The translations under genes were made by a program, and so were the position numbers. Of a stretch of DNA of 64,000 nucleotides, positions 56,472-64,000 are shown piece by piece. Position 1 is the stretch's first letter; every line of letters starts with the position of its first letter. Under the pieces are notes generated by a model. The model did no database searches. It was not told the DNA's origin and worked only from the letters and a program-made list of their open reading frames with translations. The stretch comes from an uncultured Winogradskyella sp. (GTDB taxonomy: Bacteria > Bacteroidota > Bacteroidia > Flavobacteriales > Flavobacteriaceae), in NCBI GenBank assembly GCA_913055905.1, contig CAJXLB010000001.1, positions 434,001 to 498,000 on the forward strand, in the 5' to 3' direction.

Positions 56472-59400
56472 ATGAAATTAAAACTACTCTGCCTTGTCGC
56501 TTTACTTGGCTATTCTCTTGCCTGGGGACAAGACAAAAACTTTTGGACCCAAGAAGCTGTAAGCTCTAGCAGGATTACCAAGCAAAGTCATCAAGCGCTA
56601 AAAAGCTATCAAACCTTTAGTCTAAATTTATCCGGACTGCAACAAGCATTGAGCAATGCACCACAGAGGAGCAGCAACTTGCAATCTTCCGTCCAGATTT
56701 CAATTCCTAATTCGCAAGGAAAGCTTGAGCGTTTCTCAATTTTTGAAGCCTCAATAATGCATCCTGATTTGCAAGCAAGATATCCTGACATTAGATCATA
56801 TGTTGGTAAGGGCATAGATGACCCTTCCGCAGTTATTAGATTCAGTGTTTCACCCCAAGGCTTTAATGCCATGATATTATCTGCAGATAGATTTAGTACA
56901 TTCATTGAACCATTGGCTAGCGGTTCAGCTAATTATATCGTTTTTAACAGACAAAACAGAATTGATTACTCAAACAACTTTGAATGTGAGTTAACGGAAC
57001 AAATGAATAATGCTATGACTTCTCAGGGTTCGTTCGATAGGAATGCAGATGATGGCATTTTACGAACCTATAGGTTAGTTGTATCTGCGACTGGAGAATA
57101 TACCCAGTATCATGGTGGTACCGTAGCATTAGCACTTGCTGCAATAAATACTACAATGACTAGGGTGAACGGACTTTTTGAGAATGATTTCAACGTTAAT
57201 ATGCAACTCATTGCAAATACTGATGATGTTATATATACCAATCCTTCAACAGACCCTTATGGCAGCACTACGACTAACTATAATTCTCAGTTGCAAAACA
57301 CATTAACCAACGTTATCGGCGAAACCAATTACGATATAGGACACCTTTTCGCTAATCTTCAAAATAATGGTAATGCTGGCTGCATTGGCTGTGTATGTGT
57401 AAATGGCCAGAAAGGAAGCGGCTGGACCTCACTAACCATTCCCGAAGGTGACCCGTTCGATGTAGATTATGTGGCTCACGAAATGGGACACCAATTTGGA
57501 GCAAATCATACGTTTTCGTTCAGAAATGAAGGAACCAACGCTCATTATGAGCCAGGCAGTGGCTCAACAATTATGGGTTACGCAGGAATTACTGGTGCTA
57601 CTGATGTTCAATCTAATAGCGACCCTTATTTTCACTGGTACTCTGTACAACAGGTCACAGATTATGTAAAAACTACGAGCTGTCAGACAAATACCAATAC
57701 TGGGAATTCAGTACCAACAGTTAACGCAGGCCCTAATTACACGATACCTAGAGGAACACCGTTTGTCTTAGAAGGTACGGCCAATGATAGTGACTCGGGC
57801 GATGTTCTCACATACTGTTGGGAGCAAGCCGATGAAAACGATGCGGCAACGACGGTGCCATCTGTAAATAATACTTCTGGAGTGGCTTTCCGCTCCTTTA
57901 GTCCAACAACCGATAATAAGCGTTATTTTCCTCGTCTTGAAACAATAAAGGCGGGAGCCACATCTTGGCAATGGGAAGCAGTACCAAATGTTGCGCGTAC
58001 ACTTAATTTTAGACTAACGGTAAGAGACAATAGGCCAGGTGGTGCGACCAATAATAGTGATGATGTACAAATTGCTGTAAATGGTACCGCAGGACCCTTT
58101 GTAGTAAATTCACCAAATACCAATGTAACATGGAACGCTGGCACATTACAATCAGTAACTTGGAATGTTGCTGGAACCACTGGGAATGGTATAAACGCGG
58201 CCAATGTTGATATTTTCTTGTCAACAGATGGTGGTGATACCTACACAGTTGCCTTAGCTACTAATGTCCCTAACGATGGGTCACATGATATAGTGGTTCC
58301 TGATGTTCAGGGTAACCAAAACAGGGTTATGGTGAGAGGTGCTAATAATATTTTCTTTGATATTTCCAACACCAACTTTACCATTGGGCCACCTGTAGTA
58401 TGTAATGCAACAGTACCTAATGGATTAAACGCTACGAACGTAGCCACAACTACTGCTACACTAAGTTGGGATGCGGTTCCAGGCGCTACGTATGATTTAA
58501 GATATCGCCAAGTAGGCACTACAACATGGACAACTGTCGCGGTAACCGGAATTTCAGAAACGTTGTCTGGATTAACAGCACTTACGCAGTATGAGGCTCA
58601 GGTTAGAAGTAAATGTTCTGGCGGAGCTACTTCTGCATTTAGTAGCTCAGTTAACTTTACAACAACTGATGTGCAATTAAATTATTGCAATTCAGCAAGT
58701 ACCAATGTTAATGATGAATTTATAAGCAGAGTACAACTCAATACAATTGATAATGCTTCGGGCGGTCAATTCTATTCAGATTTCACTAATATTTCAACAA
58801 CGCTTACCAAAGGAACGCAGTATACTATTACCATCACGCCAACTTGGACCGGAACAGTTTATAGTGAAGGGTATTCAGTATGGATAGATTATAATCGCGA
58901 TGGAGATTTTCTGGACGCAGGAGAACAAGTTTTCACACAAGCGCCAACAACGGCTACTCCAATCTCAGGTTCATTTACGGTGCCTGCCTCAGCAACGGAG
59001 GCTAGCACAAGAATGCGTGTAACATTAAGTTATAACGAAATTGTTGGGCCTTGTGCCTCGTTCACGTATGGTGAAGTTGAAGATTATACAATAATCATTG
59101 AAGGTTCGGGACCGGATACCACACCTCCTGTAATTACCTTAAATGGAGCTTCTCCGTTAGACTTAACTCAAGGTGACGTATACACGGAGCTAGGAGCAAC
59201 TGCCACGGATAATGTTGATGGAGATATTTCTGCAAATATTGTTATTGGAGGTGATGTTGTAGATACCAATACACTCGGCACATACATAGTAACTTATAAT
59301 GTCAGTGACGCAGCAGGCAACGCAGCTGCAGAGGTTACTCGCACGGTTAATGTCAATGAGCCATCAAATGGGTGTTCAGGAGGAATCTCTACATTTCCAT

Positions 59401-62186
59401 ACGCTGAAGGCTTTGAAGGGTCTACAGGTGGTTGGATACAGTCTGCCGCTGATGACCTCAATTGGACTGTCAATTCTGGAGGAACACCTTCTAGTGGTAC
59501 AGGACCTTCTACAGCAACTGAAGGCAGTTTCTACATTTACGTTGAAGCTTCTGGACAAGGGACAGGATATCCTGATAAACGTGCAATTATAACATCTCCG
59601 TGCTTTGATTTAAACGGTGTGTCATCTGCATCTTTTGATTTTGCCTATCATATGTTTGGTGCGGCAGATATGGGAACCATTGACCTAGAAATCAGTGACG
59701 ATGAGGGAGCCACTTGGACAAGTATTTGGAGCCAGTCTGGAAATCAAGGCAATCAGTGGAATAGTCAAAGTGTAAGTTTGGATGCCTATGTTGGCAAAGG
59801 TATACAATTACGATTCAATCGATTTGTTGGTAGTACTTGGCAGGCAGATATAGCTATCGATGGTATTCAATTAACAGCTTCTGGGCCAGATGTTACACCA
59901 CCAGTTATCACACTTAACGGTCCAGCAACTTTAGATTTAAATGTAGGTGATTCTTACACAGAACAAGGGGCGACGGCAACAGATAATGTAGATGGTGATA
60001 TCTCAGGGTCTATTGTTATTGGAGGCGATACTGTTAATACATCTATTGCAGGCGTTTATGTGGTGACATATAATGTCAGTGATGCCGCAGGAAATGCTGC
60101 TGCTGAAGTTACTAGAACTGTTACCGTAATTGCTGACACAACACCACCAGTAATAACTTTAATTGGGGCAGCAACATTTGATCTAGAACTTGGTGATTCT
60201 TTTACCGATCCTGGTGCTACCGCATCAGATAATGTTGATGGAGATTTGACTTCGAGCATTATTGTTGGAGGTGATACGGTTAATACAAATATTGTGGGCT
60301 CCTATGTAATCACGTATAATGTCAGTGATGCTGCAGGGAACGCGGCCACAGAAGTTACTAGGACTGTAAATGTTTTGCCTGATACCACAGCGCCTGTTAT
60401 TACATTGATTGGAAATCCAACAATAAATCTCAATGTTGGAGACACTTATGTTGAACAGGGAGCTACGGCTACTGATAATTTGGATGGTGATATCTCAGCC
60501 AATATTGTGATTACTGGAACAGTGAACACGGCAATCGCAGGTACGTATTTTGTCAATTATAATGTGAGTGATGCTGCTGGCAATGCTGCGAACCAAGTAA
60601 CCCGAACCGTAAATGTGGCCGCGGATACAACGGCACCTGTGATTACCTTGATCGGTGCGTCCACTATAAATTTAATAGTAGGCGATATCTATGTAGAACA
60701 AGGTGCTACAGCAACAGATAATATCGATGGGGATTTAACAGCAAGTATAGTTATTGCAGGTGCAGTAGACACCAATACTGCAGGTACGTATCAAGTAACT
60801 TATAATGTTAGCGATAGTGCTGGTAATGCTGCTTCAGAAGTTATCAGGACGATTAACGTAGCCGAACCCTCTACAGGATGTTCGGGAGGCGTTTCTACTT
60901 TCCCATATTCGGAAGGCTTTGAAGGCTCTTTAGGAGCATGGACGCAATCTACTGCAGACGACCTCAACTGGACCGTTAATTCTGGAGGGACACCTTCAAA
61001 CGGAACAGGTCCTTCAAGTGCTTTTGAAGGCAGTTCGTATATCTATGTTGAGGCCTCTGGTCTTAATACAGGTTATCCAGATAAAAGAGCAATCATTACA
61101 TCACCTTGTTTTGACTTAGTTGGAATTGCAACACCAATATTTAGCTTTCAATACCATATGTTCGGTGCTGCTGATATGGGATCGATTGCTGTTGAAATAT
61201 CTGATGATGACGGTGAAACATGGGCAAACCTATGGAGTCAGACAGGGAATCAAGGTAGTCAATGGCTAAAAGTTAATTTAGACCTTTCTGCTTATATAGG
61301 AAGTAGTGTGCAAATTCGATTTAATAGATTTGTAGGCAGTACTTGGCAAGCGGATATTGCAATAGACAACATTAACTTAACTGATGGTGTGATAGTTTTG
61401 CCTAGTTGTTCAGGAGGAATCACGTCGTATCCTTATTCTGAAGGCTTTGAGAATACTTTAGGAGGTTGGACACAATCAGCTGCAGATAATTTAAATTGGA
61501 CAGTTGATGCTAACGGAACACCATCTAGTGGAACAGGTCCATCCAGTGCAATTCAAGGATCGTTCTATATTTATGTTGAAGCTTCTGGCAATGGTACAGG
61601 CTATCCAAATAAACGAGCGATTATAAACTCGCCTTGTTTTGATTTAACTAGCGTAACATCGGCTAATTTTAGTTTTAATTACCATCAGTTTGGTTCAAGC
61701 AATATGGGAACAATTGATTTAGAAGCAAGTATTGATAATGGTGTATCATGGGTTAGTATTTGGAATAGCTCAGGTAATCTCGGGAATTCTTGGCAGTCTG
61801 CAAGTATAGACCTTTCAGCTTATATTGGAGGTAGTGTGCAGTTAAGATTTAATAGGTTAACAGGAAGTACATGGCAGGCAGATTTAGCCATTGATAATAT
61901 TAATCTTACTGCAGGAACCGCAAGATTCGAAACATCAAGAGAAGTTGTAGAAGATGAGTTAAAGGATATTGTCATTTATCCAAATCCGGTAAGAGACAAT
62001 ACACTTCACATAAAGTCATCATTCTCGCGTCTTTCTTACGAAATCTATAATTCAATAGGTCAACTTGTAGGACGTGGAGAGGTTAACAACAATCAAATTG
62101 ACGTAAGCCAATTAGAAAGTGCGGTTTATCAGATTCAATTTACATCTGACGAAGGCACTATGATGAAACGATTTATTAAGAACTAA
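56472..62186 (+). CDS. Secreted reprolysin-like metalloprotease with T9SS sorting domain
   Basis: A 1904-residue protein. In order: signal peptide (to about 19), propeptide, M12B-like zinc peptidase with H-E-M-G-H-Q-F-G-A-N-H (about residue 336), Ig-like/other region (about 410-640), a fibronectin III domain (about 641-735), a GEVED domain (about 739-877), a DUF5011-like Ig repeat (880-962), a MAM-like domain (967-1137), four more DUF5011-like repeats (1139-1464), two more MAM-like domains (1470-1814) and a type IX sorting domain (about 1830-1904; V-I-Y-P-N-P-V-R-D). It should be exported by the type IX system, to which PorW in this window belongs, and may digest proteins at the cell surface or in the surroundings. 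Confidence 0.92.
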   Translation: MKLKLLCLVALLGYSLAWGQDKNFWTQEAVSSSRITKQSHQALKSYQTFSLNLSGLQQALSNAPQRSSNLQSSVQISIPNSQGKLERFSIFEASIMHPDLQARYPDIRSYVGKGIDDPSAVIRFSVSPQGFNAMILSADRFSTFIEPLASGSANYIVFNRQNRIDYSNNFECELTEQMNNAMTSQGSFDRNADDGILRTYRLVVSATGEYTQYHGGTVALALAAINTTMTRVNGLFENDFNVNMQLIANTDDVIYTNPSTDPYGSTTTNYNSQLQNTLTNVIGETNYDIGHLFANLQNNGNAGCIGCVCVNGQKGSGWTSLTIPEGDPFDVDYVAHEMGHQFGANHTFSFRNEGTNAHYEPGSGSTIMGYAGITGATDVQSNSDPYFHWYSVQQVTDYVKTTSCQTNTNTGNSVPTVNAGPNYTIPRGTPFVLEGTANDSDSGDVLTYCWEQADENDAATTVPSVNNTSGVAFRSFSPTTDNKRYFPRLETIKAGATSWQWEAVPNVARTLNFRLTVRDNRPGGATNNSDDVQIAVNGTAGPFVVNSPNTNVTWNAGTLQSVTWNVAGTTGNGINAANVDIFLSTDGGDTYTVALATNVPNDGSHDIVVPDVQGNQNRVMVRGANNIFFDISNTNFTIGPPVVCNATVPNGLNATNVATTTATLSWDAVPGATYDLRYRQVGTTTWTTVAVTGISETLSGLTALTQYEAQVRSKCSGGATSAFSSSVNFTTTDVQLNYCNSASTNVNDEFISRVQLNTIDNASGGQFYSDFTNISTTLTKGTQYTITITPTWTGTVYSEGYSVWIDYNRDGDFLDAGEQVFTQAPTTATPISGSFTVPASATEASTRMRVTLSYNEIVGPCASFTYGEVEDYTIIIEGSGPDTTPPVITLNGASPLDLTQGDVYTELGATATDNVDGDISANIVIGGDVVDTNTLGTYIVTYNVSDAAGNAAAEVTRTVNVNEPSNGCSGGISTFPYAEGFEGSTGGWIQSAADDLNWTVNSGGTPSSGTGPSTATEGSFYIYVEASGQGTGYPDKRAIITSPCFDLNGVSSASFDFAYHMFGAADMGTIDLEISDDEGATWTSIWSQSGNQGNQWNSQSVSLDAYVGKGIQLRFNRFVGSTWQADIAIDGIQLTASGPDVTPPVITLNGPATLDLNVGDSYTEQGATATDNVDGDISGSIVIGGDTVNTSIAGVYVVTYNVSDAAGNAAAEVTRTVTVIADTTPPVITLIGAATFDLELGDSFTDPGATASDNVDGDLTSSIIVGGDTVNTNIVGSYVITYNVSDAAGNAATEVTRTVNVLPDTTAPVITLIGNPTINLNVGDTYVEQGATATDNLDGDISANIVITGTVNTAIAGTYFVNYNVSDAAGNAANQVTRTVNVAADTTAPVITLIGASTINLIVGDIYVEQGATATDNIDGDLTASIVIAGAVDTNTAGTYQVTYNVSDSAGNAASEVIRTINVAEPSTGCSGGVSTFPYSEGFEGSLGAWTQSTADDLNWTVNSGGTPSNGTGPSSAFEGSSYIYVEASGLNTGYPDKRAIITSPCFDLVGIATPIFSFQYHMFGAADMGSIAVEISDDDGETWANLWSQTGNQGSQWLKVNLDLSAYIGSSVQIRFNRFVGSTWQADIAIDNINLTDGVIVLPSCSGGITSYPYSEGFENTLGGWTQSAADNLNWTVDANGTPSSGTGPSSAIQGSFYIYVEASGNGTGYPNKRAIINSPCFDLTSVTSANFSFNYHQFGSSNMGTIDLEASIDNGVSWVSIWNSSGNLGNSWQSASIDLSAYIGGSVQLRFNRLTGSTWQADLAIDNINLTAGTARFETSREVVEDELKDIVIYPNPVRDNTLHIKSSFSRLSYEIYNSIGQLVGRGEVNNNQIDVSQLESAVYQIQFTSDEGTMMKRFIKN
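59110..60861 (+). repeat. Five DUF5011-like Ig repeats in the metalloprotease
   Basis: Units at about 59110-59355, 59887-60130, 60136-60376, 60382-60618 and 60625-60861. Each shares P-x-I-T-L-x-G at the start, G-A-T-A-T/S-D-N and Y-N-V-S-D at the end. DNA identity is partial: amino acids are kept while third positions differ, which points to an old duplication under selection. Confidence 0.85.
59370..61911 (+). repeat. Three MAM-like domains in the metalloprotease
   Basis: Copies at about 59370-59880, 60880-61385 and 61408-61911. Each contains C-S-G-G, G-F-E, L-N-W-T-V, S-P-C-F-D-L and F-N-R followed by G-S-T-W-Q-A-D. The array separates the Ig repeats into two blocks. Confidence 0.85.
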
Positions 62187-62204
62187 TTTATTACGATGCC
62201 AAAT

Positions 62205-62234
62205 AAAAAACCCGGAAAAGCTTCCGGGTTTTTT
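62205..62234. terminator. Bidirectional terminator between the metalloprotease and the exonuclease gene
   Basis: A stem of GC-rich arms (62211-62217 with 62222-62228, loop 4 nt) flanked by A-run and T-run, so it can act on both strands. Confidence 0.9.
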
Positions 62235-62947
62235 TATATATGCTTTATTTCATTGTCATGCAGTAGCTCATCACCTCTTAGTCTCAGTAAAATTTGTGCA
62301 ACAGCAATAGTGTCTCTCTCGCAATAAGTTATAATACGGTCTAAATCCTTGTCTTTGTAATAGACGTTATAAACTTCGCTACCATCAATATCTTCTTTTG
62401 GAGATGGAATCCCCAACACATTGGTTAAAAGCTTTAAAGAGGTATAGGTTTTATAGTCACCAAATTTCCACAGTTCTAAGGTATCTAAATGCGGCACTTC
62501 CCAGGGCTTTTTGCCAAATAGATTCAGCTTGTAAGGTAAGGTTATGCCGTTAATAATCATACGTCTAGCAATGTATGGAAAGTCAAATTCTTTACCGTTA
62601 TGAGCGCAAAGAAGGTGTTTATTTTGACTGAAATGGGAAATCACAAGATTTTTGAAATCCTTTAGAATTTTAATTTCATCACCATAGAACGAAGTGACTC
62701 GAAATTGCCTTATGTCACCCTCAAAATGAAAGTAACCAACGGAAATACAGATTATTTTACCAAATTCTGCCCAAATACCTGCACGCTCATAAAATTCCTC
62801 TGCGGTGAAGTCGTCTTTACGCTGGTATCGTGATTTGTCTTCCCAAAGCTCTTTTTTAGTATCATCAAGTTCATGGAAACCTTCTGTTTCCGGAACGGTT
62901 TCAATATCTAGAAACAAAATATTTTCAAGATTGAGTTTTGAAATCAT
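62234..62947 (-). CDS. 3'-5' exonuclease (PolB-like DEDD family)
   Basis: A 237-residue protein of the DnaQ/RNase H superfamily. Motif I is L-F-L-D-I-E-T-V-P-E, motif II is C-A-H-N-G-K-E-F-D-F-P-Y-I (near residue 115), and motif III ends in Y-C-E-R-D-T-I-A-V-A (near 210). This fits the bacterial PolB-associated exonuclease family (PF10108-type). It probably degrades DNA from the 3' end in repair. It overlaps the serine hydrolase gene upstream by 4 bp. Confidence 0.9.
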   Translation of the reverse strand: MISKLNLENILFLDIETVPETEGFHELDDTKKELWEDKSRYQRKDDFTAEEFYERAGIWAEFGKIICISVGYFHFEGDIRQFRVTSFYGDEIKILKDFKNLVISHFSQNKHLLCAHNGKEFDFPYIARRMIINGITLPYKLNLFGKKPWEVPHLDTLELWKFGDYKTYTSLKLLTNVLGIPSPKEDIDGSEVYNVYYKDKDLDRIITYCERDTIAVAQILLRLRGDELLHDNEIKHI

Positions 62948-64000
62948 AGACCTAACATTTCATAAGCTTCGTCTATGTAAATATAAAAATCTTCTGGAAA
63001 TGAGTTAACTACATTTGGACTCCTATGATGACCAAGCCTAACCACGATTAAATCATCTTCTGGTATCGTGATGACATATTGCCCCAAAATACCGCGCATG
63101 GCAAAAATGTGTTTTCCTAAATAATCGCTTATCCAAAAACCGTATCCATAAGGCTGCCCTTTAAAACGAGATTCAGTTGCTTTAGCCACATAGGCAGAGT
63201 CTAGTATTTGCGCCCCATTCCAGCGCCCATGATTTTTGTAAAGTTTCCCAAATCTAGCAAAATCCCTAGCGTTACTAGAAATACAGCAAAAGGCCTTTGC
63301 TAAACGGTTGTCCTCATCATCTAACTGCCATAGTGCATTTTCTGATGCTCCCATTGGTTGCCAGAAACTCTCAGATAAGTAATTAGCTAATGGTTTGTTT
63401 GTGGCTTTCTGTATGATCATTCCTAAAAGTTGGGTGCTGCCACTGAGATACTCAAATTCTTTTCCAGGCTCTTTAACGACTTTTTGATTAAGAATGGTTT
63501 CTGCTAAATCGTCATCATAGTTTGCTCTCGCTGTAATTGAAAACGGACTTGTATAATGCTCAACCCAATCGAGACCAGAAGCCATGGAGGCCAAATCGCC
63601 TACGGTGGTTTTCGCGTTTTTATATTGTGGATAGAAATCGCTGATAGGTTGGTCTAAACCTTCTATATACCCATCCATAATAGCTTTGGCCATTAGGGAT
63701 GAGGTTATGCTTTTAGCCATGGAGAAGGAATTGGTTTTAGAGTCTGTGCCATAACCGTCAGCATACCATTCGTACCAAATACTATCATTTTTTATAATGA
63801 GGTAAGCTACTGAACCAAACGTATCATGTGTATTGGTCAGTCGTTTGGTTGGGCCTACTGAATTATAGGATTGGTCCAGAGGCCAAACATCTCTTTGTGT
63901 CCCTTTCTTTATGGTGTCGTTTTCAAAATAAGGATAGTCATCTATGAACGCAGTAACGTGCCCTGTAAAATATACTACCCTAATGCCTTTAAGGATATAG
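62944..64000 (-). CDS. Beta-lactamase-like serine hydrolase, N-terminus outside window
   Basis: The frame is open from 62944 to the window edge, so the N-terminus lies beyond 64000. The visible part contains F-S-M-A-K-S-I-T-S, the S-x-x-K active-site motif of class C beta-lactamase-like enzymes, with the catalytic Ser just upstream of the Met encoded at 63718-63720; Y-L-S-G-S follows at about 63450. These proteins are D-aminopeptidases, esterases or peptidoglycan enzymes. The Met at 63720 is not the start, since the motif precedes it. The substrate is unknown. Confidence 0.85.
   Translation of the reverse strand, partial: YILKGIRVVYFTGHVTAFIDDYPYFENDTIKKGTQRDVWPLDQSYNSVGPTKRLTNTHDTFGSVAYLIIKNDSIWYEWYADGYGTDSKTNSFSMAKSITSSLMAKAIMDGYIEGLDQPISDFYPQYKNAKTTVGDLASMASGLDWVEHYTSPFSITARANYDDDLAETILNQKVVKEPGKEFEYLSGSTQLLGMIIQKATNKPLANYLSESFWQPMGASENALWQLDDEDNRLAKAFCCISSNARDFARFGKLYKNHGRWNGAQILDSAYVAKATESRFKGQPYGYGFWISDYLGKHIFAMRGILGQYVITIPEDDLIVVRLGHHRSPNVVNSFPEDFYIYIDEAYEMLGL

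Noticed and set aside
63718..63720. Start codon of the serine hydrolase
   Set aside because: The active-site Ser of SxxK lies just upstream and the frame continues to 64000.

Overview
The window is chromosomal DNA from a member of the Bacteroidota, almost certainly family Flavobacteriaceae. The evidence is AT-rich sequence with no Shine-Dalgarno pattern, Bacteroidota -7 promoter boxes (TAnnTTTG) at several places, gliding and type IX secretion genes (PorW/SprE, GldH, a protease with a C-terminal sorting domain), the flavobacterial ATP synthase layout without atpD/atpC, and several Bacteroidota-specific families (DUF4254, DUF4292, DUF5687, HU-CCDC81/SPOR). Genus cannot be fixed from the sequence alone. 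DUF numbers were assigned from memory of the families and were not checked by a search.

Layout. 1-6955: the end of an exopolysaccharide/O-antigen cluster, with a heparinase-like protein (cut by the window edge), two Wzy/ligase-like membrane proteins, a polyprenyl glycosylphosphotransferase, a family 2 glycosyltransferase broken by a 19-bp tandem duplication, and an opposing CapK-like adenylate-forming enzyme. 6983-12880: purD, small membrane proteins, upp, a DUF4254 + heptosyltransferase pair and a PaaE-type reductase. 13051-18335: an outer membrane protein, a PadR regulator, three tandem paralogous membrane proteins and a DUF5687/ATPase ABC exporter, probably one regulated unit. 18409-27758: lipoprotein, PorW/SprE, bactofilin, AtpZ and atpB-E-F-H-A-G. 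28012-35091: lipoprotein, flippase, dut, sugar nucleotidyltransferase, TPR protein, DUF4292 (LolB-like) lipoprotein and EnvC-like factor. 35092-39893: small lipoprotein, thioesterase, HU-SPOR protein, dprA, trpS, plsC. 39953-43557 (minus): an ECF sigma factor with a membrane protein that joins an anti-sigma-like N-terminus to a beta-barrel, a lipoprotein, and recA. 43951-51621: trhO, radical SAM protein, ricT, gldH, PBP1A, scoA/scoB. 51622-64000: a possible small gene with repeats, a GH3 glucosidase, a fused oligopeptide ABC ATPase, a 1904-residue secreted metalloprotease, a 3'-5' exonuclease and a serine hydrolase cut by the window end.

Most genes are housekeeping or envelope functions. The parts least explained by known biology are the PadR/three-paralogue/ABC cassette, the sigma plus membrane-to-barrel protein pair, the intercistronic hairpins placed after atpE and after atpA, the short repeats and 41-codon frame near 51.8 kb, and the frameshifting duplication in the glycosyltransferase. 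No CRISPR array, rRNA, tRNA, insertion sequence, prophage or recognised defence system was seen.
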